A DNA stretch of 64,000 nucleotides, from positions 5,129,306 through 5,193,305 of the forward strand of contig OX459104.1 of NCBI GenBank assembly GCA_949775045.1. Reading direction: 5' to 3'. The number at the start of each line of letters is the position of its first letter. Position 1 is the stretch's first letter. This document shows, in pieces, positions 35,631-45,643 of the stretch. This DNA comes from Metridium senile. Its lineage: Eukaryota > Cnidaria > Anthozoa > Actiniaria > Metridiidae. Below the pieces are notes generated by a model, which was not told where the DNA came from, made no database searches, and saw only the letters and a program-made list of their open reading frames with translations. Position numbers and translations under genes: made by a program.

Positions 35631-35726
35631 ATGGCTAGCAAGGGGAAGAGAGAAGGCTCGTGTCTGTACTTTTGCTGTACTGGGTGCAGACATATATTGA
35701 AGGCAATCTTCCGAAAATTACGGTAA
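35631..35726 (+). CDS. Intact cysteine-rich basic peptide, 31 residues
   Basis: It starts ATGGCTAGCAAGGGGAAG about 40 bp after a TTTTCTTTTCAG acceptor. It begins MASKGKREGSCLYFCCTGCR and ends HILKAIFRKLR. There are four cysteines (C, CC, C) in nine residues, followed by a basic, potentially amphipathic helix; the net charge is strongly positive. There is no signal peptide. The codon CGG at the end overlaps a GTAAGA donor: unspliced, the frame stops at TAA; spliced to acceptors near 35785-35792, only one to four more residues are added. Its neighbours are the facing motif pair and TATA box upstream. Related broken exons are at 18357, 26052 and 26838. No known family recognised. A membrane-active or antimicrobial role is only a guess from composition. 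Confidence 0.5.
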   Translation: MASKGKREGSCLYFCCTGCRHILKAIFRKLR

Positions 35727-36027
35727 GAACACAACTAAATGAACTAAGAACACAACTAACTTGATTTGTTTTGACTTCTGCATGGCTTTAAGGGAGAAAA
35801 TATAGCGAAATTGTCAGAAATTTAGGTTCCACTTTTCATCGACACACGTTCTCGTAAACGAAAAGAAGACACATGAACTAAAACACCGTCTAAATTCAAC
35901 ATTATTGAATATTGAGTGTAATAAGAACATAAAAATAAAAATATCAAGCGTTGGATTGTTAAAAACGTCACATCTTTTCTATGTTTAAGTTCGTAACAAT
36001 AACCTAGTATACCACGCTCGCAATGCC

Positions 36028-36043
36028 TGACGGGATATGGGAA
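36028..36043 (+). promoter_or_regulatory. Recurrent motif (TGACGGGATATGGGAA)
   Basis: Counterpart of 26441. The peptide exon that should follow is separated from it by the transposon inserted at 36329. Confidence 0.55.
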
Positions 36044-36343
36044 AGTACCTATATCTTGCGAGTAAAAAGTTGTTTAGGTTTTCATGAAAAAAAGGTTCTA
36101 AATCTTTGTCAAATTGAATGTTTTTACATGCATTGTGAGTGTTAAAGAAATAACACATTCCAGTATTGAATTGATAACAATGCCCTGTTAACTCTGTTGA
36201 AGAAAGAGGGAACCAAAATCTTCAAATAGGTTTGACACACCATTCAAAGTTTGTTCATGTTCTATGCTTTAACCACTAACTCCATTTTTACTAAAAATAA
36301 ATGCTCCATCCCAGTAGCTTAGCTTCTATAGCGAAGCTCACGT

Positions 36344-36362
36344 TGACGTCACGCTGACGTCA
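36344..36362 (+). promoter_or_regulatory. Two adjacent TGACGTCA boxes near the transposon's left end
   Basis: TGACGTCA occurs twice within 19 bp, about 110 bp upstream of the transposase start codon. It is the cAMP-response-element consensus bound by CREB/ATF bZIP proteins. A role as the transposase promoter is inferred from position. Confidence 0.4.
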
Positions 36363-36468
36363 CGAGGGGTGTTGTTTTGGTCTACGATTGGCAAAATGCC
36401 AATCAATGCGCGGTCATTGTTTGTAAACAAAGATTATGTAATCTGAAAAAAATTGATACATCTCTATA

Positions 36469-37585
36469 ATGGTAGTAAGCTGCTGCGTAACTGACTGCAA
36501 AAATCGTTTTTAGAAAGGATTCAGTAATAAGGTTTTTGAGGATTCCAACGTTCAAACACAAAAGACGGCGATGGATTAAGTCGATTAGACGGCGGGACTG
36601 GGAGCCGACGAAATACTCGAGGGTGTGTAGCAAACACTTCTTGTCAGGTTAGTTCATTGTTTTAATGTTCATTTGCTACTTAAAATGCTTGTAATCTTTT
36701 GTTATGCCATAAAAATATTTGGAAAACATTGATACTGAATCAAAAGTATGGAAAACGGTGTTAAACGATCGCACAAACAAAAGTAAAACTTGGAGATGAC
36801 AAGATGGCGCGCGAAGATAATAAGACACAAGCACATTTGAGTTTATCACGTCCTTTATTTATTGTTTTACTTACAGGTGACACCCAAGCTGATCCGAATG
36901 ACCCCGACTATGAACCAAGTTTATATATGGGTCATGGAGATGACGGTGGTTCCATTCAAAAGGCCCATAAACGAAAGTCAAGACACGAAAGAAATCGTCG
37001 TCGAGCGACGAATCTTGAACGCAAACAACAACAACAACAACAAACTGAACTACAGGAGAGAGAAGAAGTACACCAGGGAGCTCAAATCCTTATGGATTTG
37101 ATTAACTCGTGTGTTAATATCACAATCCCAGGAGAACAAGAACCATTGACAAGCGAAAAGGATAAAAAACTAGGTAAGACAAATCATAATATCTTAAAAT
37201 TGCCCGCCATTTTGAAACTGAACTATTCGCACGAAACAACAATGCCTTTGACTTTTCGTTCAATCTGTTTGTATTTACAACATTTTCACTCATGCATAAA
37301 AGTTAGGGATCAGAAATTACATCATGGCAGGGTTTTCATTATATTTTCAGAAATACAATATAATAATAACTTTGAAGACGAGTATGTATAATAATCAATC
37401 TAGACTTTTAGCTCGTTTCAGTACATTAAAAACCTGTCATTGAATGATTACAGTGAGGTTTTTTTATTTTATTACTAGCTTGTAAATTATCCTAATCATT
37501 ATCAGCTGCAGTTTAATCATTAACTTTACTTAATTTATTTCACCCATCAGGTGACATACACAATGCCTATAGCCAGCTCAAAGAA
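36469..37585 (+). pseudogene. Transposase gene, 5' exons: THAP domain and linker (frameshifted, then cut by a LINE)
   Basis: Exon 1 (36469-36647) starts MVVSCCVTDCKNRF and, after one extra T in a TTTTT run at about 36508-36512, continues FLRIPTFKHKRRRWIKSIRR, DWEPTKYSRVCSKHFLSG. This is a THAP zinc finger with C-x3-C and C-x2-H ligands and the conserved W and P. Exon 2 (36877-37173) begins GDTQADPNDPDYEPS and has a basic stretch and a run of six glutamines. Exon 3 (from 37551) reads GDIHNAYSQLKE and is split at 37585. All introns are phase 1 with GT-AG ends. The extra T makes an in-frame TAG at 36511; it could be a real mutation or a sequence error. THAP domains bind the transposon ends in related elements. 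Confidence 0.8.
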
Positions 37586-37665
37586 GAAAACAAACAACTA
37601 CTTTCATTAGCATATGTCGTTGAAGAGAGAAGACGTACTTTCGCGCTCTCAAATCGACCGACGCT

Positions 37666-38562
37666 ATGGTCACTCTTGAACAGGTTAAAGAGCTTATCTC
37701 TCTAGCAGTAACTCCCTTAAAACTAAAAGTTGACGAATTAGAAGTGAAGTTAAATAATATAGAGCAAACAGCCAGTTATCTATCTGAAAAATACGATAGC
37801 TTGCTCGATGAATACAAAACAACCAACAAGAAGTTACATAATCAAGCCAAAGAAGTGAGTCTTATTAAACAAGACATCAAAATTACAGACCAAAGATCAG
37901 TCGAAGCCCAATATGAGATAGAGGAACTCGCACAATACATACGACGGGACTGTGTTGAGATTACAGGCATATACGCCAAAGATGAAGCTTCGTCGGAAGC
38001 CATTGTGAAAGCGATTGGTAATCACATTGGATCTCCGATCTCTGCTGAAGATATTTCAGTAGCGCACCCGCTGCCGACAAAAAACACCAAAGCACCTCCA
38101 AAAATTATAGTAAAGTTCATATCTCGTAAAAAGAGAAATATATTCTACAACAAGAGAAAAATGCTACAAAAGACCAAAGTGAACGACATAGCTGATAGTC
38201 AGGGAGCAAGTGTATTCCCGTGGGAAGTTGGTGCTTAAAGCAAGCCACTGGTCTAGATATGTCGAGGGGACCTTAGTGAACATAAAAAATGTTGTCGGCA
38301 ACTTTGTGATCCGCACCGACACGAATTATGGGGGTTTAGATTACGTTATGACCTCGGTTCGCCATCAAACTCCAGGATATATATTTCCGAGTCATTAACA
38401 CCCAAACGAAAGAAACTCTTTGGTGAAGTCAACAGGATCAAAAAGCGAAGAAACTGGAAATTCATCTGGACACAGAACGGGAGAATCTTCTTGAAGGAGG
38501 ATGAAAACTCAGTGACATATTCATTTAATACAGAGGAAGACCTCGAGCAAATCGATGGCTAA
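37666..38562 (+). pseudogene. LINE 1 ORF1: coiled coil and FP25-like RNA-binding protein, interrupted
   Basis: The first 190 codons carry a heptad coiled coil (about residues 1-90), then RRDCVEITGI and a domain with PPKIIVKFISRKKRNIFYNK. This is the layout of LINE ORF1 proteins resembling baculovirus FP25. The frame stops at 38236, but the expected C-terminal part (SESLTPKRKKLFGEVNRI, WKFIWTQNGRIFLKED) follows at about 38383-38562 in the same frame. The intervening 150-170 bp encode an unrelated string in another frame (38210-38398), so a foreign insertion of length divisible by three is likely. ORF1 binds the element RNA. Confidence 0.75.
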
Positions 38563-38700
38563 GTAAAACCACTACTACTGATGAAGAACAAAAACCTAAA
38601 ATACCAGTATAAAGGACTTCTGAAAGTAAGATCAGACTATAATGTTAAAATCTCTTTACAATATCTTACAGCTATAAATTTACAAATTCAATATTCTTAA

Positions 38701-41700
38701 TTAACTACCTTACATAATACAAGTATAGATAGCAATAACTTAAATACGCTTTCAGAACTACCTTTCTATGAGCTAAACCATCAGGAGCTCTTAAGAACAA
38801 TAGGGAGCTGGGTTTTCTCATCCTCCGATAATATACTCCATTCAAAAGATCTCTTTCAAGATTATATAGTAAGTCCAGATAATGAGAATGACTTGCAGGA
38901 GTACACGCATAATTTCTCTGATCAATCAAAATACTATAACATTAAGCAAACAGGAAATTTTTTCCAAAAGTCAAAAAATCAAAAAGGTTTCTCTATAATT
39001 CACTTCAATATCCGAAGCCTTCAAAAAAACTTATCATTACTAGAGGATTTACTTGAAACTTTTAATTCTGCACCAGAAATAATCGCGATTTCGGAAACCA
39101 AATTAAAAGATCAAAATATCTATAATATTAACATACCAAATTATTCATTCATAAACACCAACTCAAAAACCTCCTCTGGGGGAGTTGGTATGTACATTTC
39201 AAAAGATCTTGATTACATTAGAAGGCATGATCTCGAATGCTCCACTGCAGCTTTTGAATCGTGCTGGATCGAAATTTCACGGCAAAAACAAAAGAATATT
39301 GTTGTAGGGTGTATCTACCGGCACCCCTCCTCAGATTGCGTTGAATTCAATGAAAAGCTAAAAGAAGAATTAAATGACCTTGATAATAGTAGTAAAGAAG
39401 TATTTATACTAGGAGACATAAATGTTAATCTTTTCAACTATAATACCGATAATAAGACTTCAGACTATCTTGACATGCTACTTAGTGCTAATTATATGCC
39501 TATGATAACCAAAGCAACTCGTATAACCGACCATACATCAACTTTAATAGATCATATATATACTAACGTACCTCAAAAAATTTCTAAAACTGGGATATGT
39601 TTGGCAGACATAACGGATCATCTACCTATATTCTGTTCAATAACAAATACTGTTATAAGAAATGATAACATTAAATACTATCGAGACTTTACCAAATTTA
39701 ATAATGAAGCATACCTTCGAGACATTGAAGAAGCGGATTTCGATAGTCTCATTAGCATGAACGTCAATGAAAGCATGACAAAATTTAATGACGCTATTCA
39801 AATAATAACTGATAAACATGCTCCTATACGTCGAATGTCAAATAAAAGACGTAAACAAACAAAAAAACCGTGGGTCACAAAAGCTATTCTTACTTCAATT
39901 GTAAATAGGCATAAGTTGTTTAGTAGCCACTTTTTAAGTAAAGATCCCCGAAAAGCTAAATTTTACAAAGCATACAGCAACAAACTTAACAAAATCAAAG
40001 AAGCCTCCAAAAAGAAATATTTTCAAGATAAGTTTGAACTTAATAGCCAAAATCTTAAAATGACCTGGAAGTTAATTGGACTGCTTTTCAATCGAAAACA
40101 GAGTGCTACACAACAACAAAAAATTACAAAGCTTATATATAATAATAAGTCTTACACAGATAAAAATAGCATTGCAAATCAATTGAATTCTTACTTTGTT
40201 AATGTCGGAAGAAAATTAACAGAAAAACTACCGAAAGTTACTACAGATCCAACAACTTACATCAATAGAAACTTTCAAAACAGTTTCATGTTTCGAAGCA
40301 TACTCCCACACGAAGTAGAAGATATCATCATGAACTTAAATCAAAACAAATCCACGATAGGCGTACCACGAAGATGTATCAAAATAGCATGCAACAACAT
40401 AGCTGAACCTTTAGCTTCGATTTTTAACATATCCTTACATCAGGGAATTGTCCCTGATGCCTTTAAAATAGCAAAAGTCACTCCTATTGACAAAGGAGGA
40501 GATTCAACTGACCCATCAAATTTCAGACCAATCTCTACTCTACCAACATTTGCTCAAATATTTGAAAAACTTGTCTATAATCAGATAATCAATTATATTG
40601 ACAAACACAACATTTTATATGAATATCAATTTGGTTTTCGGAAAGGTCATTCAACCATGCAAGCTATAACTGAAATCACCGACAACTTAAAAAAGGCAAT
40701 TGATAGCAATCTTTATACCTGTGGAGTATTTTTAGACCTATCAAAAGCATTCGACACCGTTAATCACTCAATATTGCTTAACAAATTAAGAACTTACGGA
40801 ATACGTGGTCTACCGCTAAATTGGTTCTCTAGCTATCTTAAAAATTGAAAGCAATACGTCTCATTAGGTGATACATACTCTGATTCCCAGACAATTACCT
40901 GTGGAGTACCACAAGGCAGTACATTGGGACCTCTATTGTTTTTGTTATACATTAATGATTTACCAAACTGTTCTGACAAACTAAATTTTAAAATTTTTGC
41001 AGACGACACAAATATCTTTACGTCTGATAGCAATATCAACTCCCTTGAGAATAAAATGAACATAGAACTATCAAAAGTCAAAGTATGGCTAGATGTCAAC
41101 AAGCTCTCTTTAAACTTTACAAAAACAAATTTTATGATAGTTAAATCTAAAAGGAAAAAGGATGTTTCGATCAATATAAAAATCCCTGATAAAGACGGTT
41201 CTTTCTTTTGTCTTGAAAGGAGAAATTATGTCAAGTACCTTGGAGTTATACTTGATGATTCCCTGTCGTGGAAACATCAAATATCTTACATATGTTCACG
41301 AATTTCACGTAATTCAGGTGTAATTTTAAGGTTAAGGCACTATCTGTCACTAAAACAACTAAGGCAAATTTATTATAATTTGATTTATCCTTATATCTCT
41401 TATGCTATTGAGGCATGGGGTAGTACTTATAAAACAAACATCCAAAAAGTCCAGTGCAAACAAAACCATATTATACGAATAATATTTTTTGCTACTCTCT
41501 ATGGGAAATACACTGACAGTGCCAAACCGCTCATCAACCTGCTAAATATACATACAGTTCAAAATGTATATCGATTACACATTTTGAAATTCGTCCATAA
41601 GTGGCACAAAGGACTACTGCCAAATACATTCAATAATATATTTACACAAGCAAAAAATGTTCACGCCTATAATACACGATATGCAACCAAAGGAAATTTA

Positions 41701-41859
41701 TATAAACCTAGAGTTAGAACAAACATTGGCAAACAATCACTCTCTTATACTGGCTCTAATATATGGGCTGACCTCCCATATGAACTTAAAATATTAAGTG
41801 TACTTTCATTTGATAAAAAAGTGAAAGCATACTTAATGAGTACTCAAAACTCACAATGA
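38701..41859 (+). pseudogene. LINE 1 ORF2: AP endonuclease and reverse transcriptase, one nonsense codon
   Basis: The frame is open from 38701 to 41859 except for a TGA at 40846-40848. The endonuclease runs from [10 protein letters not shown] through [31 protein letters not shown] and ITDHLPIF. The reverse transcriptase includes [48 protein letters not shown] (motif A), GVPQGSTLGPLLFLLYINDL and FADDTN (the catalytic pair). The C-terminal domain ends GKQSLSYTGSNIWADLP. The TGA replaces what is usually a basic residue in SYLxNRxQ. No in-frame ATG is visible near the start, which may use an upstream or non-ATG start, or have lost it. One substitution away from intact, so a young copy. Confidence 0.85.
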
Positions 41860-42072
41860 TACATAGTATATATATACCTTTATGAAGAAACATAATCTAT
41901 ATTTATATTACTTACTTCACAAAAACTATATTTAATATTATTTTGTATATATTAGTGTTTTCCTGTTCTATTCTCTTTTTTCTTTTCTGAACGTTTTTTC
42001 TCTCTTTGTTAAATTGTTTATAATCTTACCGCTCTTTATACCTGAATATTATGTATTAAACAAAAACCTAAA

Positions 42073-42113
42073 TGGAGGCTAACTCGATAACTTCCCAGTT
42101 TACTTAGCCTCCA
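42073..42113 (+). other. Stem-loop in the LINE 1 3' UTR
   Basis: GGAGGCTAA and TTAGCCTCC pair around a loop of about 23 bases. The related LINE at 56.5 kb has its own 3' stem (see 56550). In L2-type LINEs a 3' hairpin is recognised by the reverse transcriptase, so the same role is plausible here. Confidence 0.6.
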
Positions 42114-42288
42114 TGCTCAATTTCTATATTCTATAAAACATACATAATAGAAACACTCATACAAACATATACAAACGAATATAGAAAGAAAAAATGTAAA
42201 ATGTATAATATAATGTACAATATATTGTAATTAGTATATAAGAGCAAATAAAGATTCTATTCTATTCTATTCTATTCTACATAAAGAA

Positions 42289-43209
42289 CTCATTAGACTT
42301 CAGACTGAAAATCTCCATCTTAAAGAACAACTCAAGAAAACCAAAACTGATGAAAACTTCCTGAACAACAGTAATACTAAAACAGTCTTCTACACTGGAT
42401 TCCCAAACTACTTGTCATTCATCTGGGCACTAAATTACTGTTCTTCTGTTCTTCCCAATTCTAAAGTTCTATCTAAAACCAGTGTCTTTCTTTTAATATT
42501 CATGAAATTACGTCTAAGCCTCCTAAATCTAGATTTAGCATATAGATTTAATGTTTCTGAAGGTTTAGTTTCTAGAATATTGAACCAAGGTCTTTCAGCA
42601 GTAGCACAACGTTTGTCATTTCTTGTACGATGGCCCTCAAGAGATGAAGTTCTACGCACTATGCCTTCTGTGTTTAGACCTCATTTTAGAAATTGTAGGG
42701 TCATCATAGATTGTACAGAAATATTCTGTGAAAGAGCAAGAAACTTGACTTTACGAGCACTTACCTGGTCAAACTACAAGCACCACAATACACTAAAACT
42801 CTTAGTTGGTATCACACCTACAGGTGCAGTCTCTTTTATTTCAAAAGGATTTGGTGGAAGAGTGTCTGACAAAGTTATTACTCAAAGATCTGGTTTCTTA
42901 GATATTCTTGAACATGGTGATCTAGTATTAGCTGACAGAGGTTTCTTGATAGACGATGATGTGGCTGCAAGAGGTGCTAGGTTGGCCCTCCCAAGCTTCA
43001 CGAGAGGGAAAACGCAACTAAGCATGCGAAGTGTTGAAAAGTCAAGAAAGCTAGCTAGGGTGCGTATTCATGTAGAAAGGATGATGGAGAGACTTAAGAA
43101 CTTCAGAATACTTGCAGGAGTCTTGCCATTATCTTTAGTACCACACATAGATAATATTGTCATGATAACTGCAGCAGTGAGCAATTTACATAAGAGGTTG
43201 GTTAAGTAG
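42289..43209 (+). CDS. Transposase gene, 3' part: coiled coil, HTH and DDE nuclease domain
   Basis: This continues the frame broken at 37585, reading LIRLQTENLHLKEQLKKTK, the rest of a leucine-zipper-like coil. It is followed by an HTH_Tnp_4-type helix-turn-helix (LDLAYRFNVSEGLVSRILNQ) and a DDE_Tnp_4 domain with VIIDCTEI (first D), LVLADRGF (second D) and ARVRIHVERMMERLKNFRIL (final E). The catalytic triad is present. With exons 1-3 and without the extra T, the joined gene would code for about 476 residues, the usual size for such transposases. It ends 2.4 kb before the convergent YqaJ gene. The domain is intact, but the LINE upstream separates it from its start. Confidence 0.85.
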   Translation, partial: LIRLQTENLHLKEQLKKTKTDENFLNNSNTKTVFYTGFPNYLSFIWALNYCSSVLPNSKVLSKTSVFLLIFMKLRLSLLNLDLAYRFNVSEGLVSRILNQGLSAVAQRLSFLVRWPSRDEVLRTMPSVFRPHFRNCRVIIDCTEIFCERARNLTLRALTWSNYKHHNTLKLLVGITPTGAVSFISKGFGGRVSDKVITQRSGFLDILEHGDLVLADRGFLIDDDVAARGARLALPSFTRGKTQLSMRSVEKSRKLARVRIHVERMMERLKNFRILAGVLPLSLVPHIDNIVMITAAVSNLHKRLVK

Positions 43210-43286
43210 TTTTTTTTTGTTTTGTTAATGACACTGTTGGAGTGTAGTCAGACACTCTATTTTAAATCAGCTAAAAAAGACTATAG

Positions 43287-43433
43287 TAGAGTACAAACAC
43301 TAAAAGTGTGCAACATATAAATACCACTAAATGCTGCTAAATTATGCAAATTATTTTGTTCTCTATTGTTTAATCAACACTATTTAGTGGTAAATAGTAC
43401 AAAGTATTGCACACTTTTAGTGTTTGTACTCTA
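43287..43433. mobile_element. MITE family B, copy 1
   Basis: A 147-bp palindrome with ends TAGAGTACAAACACTAAAAG and the complement, centre CTATTGTTTAATCAACAC. It lies between the two transposon genes. The second copy lies only 137 bp further on. Confidence 0.9.
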
Positions 43434-43569
43434 TAACTTTCAGTGAAACAGTTGTAAATCAAAGTTGTACAGAAGTGTATATACACACCTCGGTTTTTAT
43501 AGGCCTAGTTTATATGTTGAAGTTCACATGTGGAGAAACTAAAATTTTATATCAAAGAAAACTGCATAA

Positions 43570-43714
43570 TAGAGTACAAACACTAAAAGTGTGCAACATA
43601 AATACCACTAAATACTGCTAAATTATGCAAATTCTATTGTTCTCTATTGTTTAATCAACACTATTTAGTGGTAAATACTACAAAGTATTGCACACTTTTA
43701 CTGTTTGTACTCTA
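43570..43714. mobile_element. MITE family B, copy 2
   Basis: 145 bp, more than 90% like copy 1 by eye, same orientation and same ends. The flanks differ, so it is an independent insertion or a duplication with later flank divergence. Confidence 0.9.
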
Positions 43715-43856
43715 ATGTGAAAATTATCTATTGTTTGTAATACATTTGGCACATTGATTCAACCTATATAATAATATCTTATTTCATGATTGTTTAATTT
43801 GCACTCCATTCAGCAGTGTGACTGGCACTTTATCTATTTCAATGTACATAATTATT

Positions 43857-44026
43857 TACACCTATAATTGCAATAATGTTGTCATATAAAAAAGAAAATT
43901 ACAAAATAGGAATTAATTAATAGACAAAAACAGAGTACTCAAGCTGAATTTCTTCTTTTGTCTTTTAATTAATTCCTATTTTGTAATTTTCTTTTTTATA
44001 TGACAATGTTATTGCAATTAGGTGTA
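43857..44026. mobile_element. MITE family A, 170-bp copy
   Basis: The TIR is TACACCTATAATTGCAATAA followed by TGTTGTC. The arms continue through ATATAAAAAAGAAAATTACA and AAATAGGAATTAATTAA nearly perfectly. Confidence 0.9.
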
Positions 44027-44224
44027 TATATATATATAGATATTTATATCTTTGTATATCATTAGAGCGACTAAATTCTAGTTATGGAATTAATGTTCAG
44101 GTGTTGAATGTTCACTCATAAGGCATATATTGCATTGAATACAACAGAAGGCACAGTGTAAGATTATCTTTGCTAAACTGGTGTATTTTGTAAATATTTT
44201 TTAAACCATCTTTAAATAAAGTTC

Positions 44225-44254
44225 ATCAATCAATCAATCAATCAATCAATCAAC
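44225..44254. repeat. (ATCA)n microsatellite
   Basis: Seven ATCA repeats following AAATAAAGTTC, which looks like the polyadenylated 3' end of a short element. Confidence 0.85.
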
Positions 44255-44859
44255 TTTGTCTCTCGAGAGCCAACATACTTAAAATGACATTTTTTGTGCT
44301 ACTTCTGAAAGACCTTCAGGTTTTCAATATTGTAGAAACTATAAAATAATATTTATATATCTTTCATATTTGTGATTTTCCCTGAAATAAATATTGATAT
44401 TTTACAAGTTGGGAAATCAATATTTATCTGGGTCCTTCAGCAACAAGAAAAAAGTAAAAATATTTATTTCAAATCACATCCATGAAAAAATCACGACTAA
44501 GTTACAGATCAGCAAAGACCAAATGTGACCGCAGATAATTTATTTACATTCTTTTGACATGTTTGTCAGTATCTGCTTTGGATTCAAATGGACTTCATTC
44601 TAGCTATTTTAACCTCAAAATTCATCTGAAGATTGACATCATTCTTGTCTTGTGATTCACAGTGAGAAATGTTGACATTTAATCTAGAGGAATTGATTGA
44701 AAATATGAATAAATTATTGCTGGTCATACTTTTGGGCTTTGCGCTGTAAATATATTTATCATGTGAAATCTAAATAGAAATGTATATAATTTTAGGCTTC
44801 TATATTTAACTATCATGACCTTCAATTTTGAAACAAAATACATTTTATTTTTGAACATA

Positions 44860-45375
44860 AATGATAATATGCTGTTAGTTTTGAAACAAAAACCTTGTCA
44901 GTTATGAGATGAATACATATGCACTATTTACAAACAAATACATTGTCTATTTTGAAACAAATACATTATCAATATTTTGTAAAATAAATATATAGTACAT
45001 AATTTGTATATAGTTTTGAAATTAATACATTGTCTATTGTAAAATAAATACAATGTCTATTGTGAAAGAAATACATTCTCATCAATTGTGAAATAAACAT
45101 ATTGTCTATTTTGAAATAAATACATTGTCAATTTAATATGAAATAAATACATTGTCAATTGTGAAATAAACATTTTTTATTTTTTGAAATAAATACTTTG
45201 TCAATTATGAAATAAATACATTGTCTATTTTGAAATAGTACATTCTCATCAATTGTGAAATAAACATATTTTGTATATTTTGAAATAAACATATTTTGTA
45301 TATAATTTTGAAAAAAATACATTGTCGATTGTGAAATAAATAAATAAAGTGAAATAAATGTCTATAATTTTGAAA
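44860..45375. repeat. Degenerate tandem repeat, period about 28-38 bp
   Basis: About 15 variants of TTGTGAAATAAATACATTGTC and CTATTTTGAAATAAA. It lies inside the transposon, 3' of the YqaJ gene. It is non-coding. Confidence 0.85.
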
Positions 45376-45643
45376 CATAAAAGTTAAAAAAACCCTGAGG
45401 ACGTCACAATCCATTGTTGTTTCCACCCTCAGTGACTATATAGCTGGAACTGTCAACTAACAATTATATTGTTAACCCGTTATGATTGTAAGCTGTATCG
45501 CTTTCTGTGTGCCTTAAATAACAGTCTCAGACCTATATTATCAGTTGTAAATAGTGCATTGAGACTATATATGAAATGTGCTATATGAGTACTGTGTTAT
45601 AAAACATAATACAAACCATAATGGGATATTCAAACAAATACAT

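Larger units (their letters stand above)
31840..36328 (+). repeat. Tandem unit 3 (first part), interrupted by a DNA transposon
   Basis: It opens with GTCTACGTAAAGTAGAGATC like the other units. It runs to about 36328, where the ISL2EU-type element begins, and resumes at 48364. The last bases before the element (GCTCCATCCCAGTAGCTTAG) match 19044 and 27480 in units 1 and 2. Confidence 0.8.
37586..42282 (+). mobile_element. LINE of the CR1/L2 kind inserted in the transposase exon
   Basis: It is 4.7 kb with two ORFs, a 3' UTR with a stem-loop, and an (ATTCT)n tail, of which about four repeats are present. The target duplication AAAGAA lies at 37580-37585 and 42283-42288. Removal of the LINE plus one AAAGAA restores a continuous coding frame, so these ends are exact. 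It appears full-length or close: about 80 bp of 5' UTR precede ORF1. Clade assignment within CR1/L2/Crack/Daphne needs a tree. Confidence 0.9.

Noticed and set aside
42435..42659. Minus-strand ORF inside the transposase
   Set aside because: It is the antisense shadow of the DDE coding sequence.
43877..44006. Possible microRNA-like hairpin
   Set aside because: The long perfect arms extend to MITE family A ends, so a MITE explains it.
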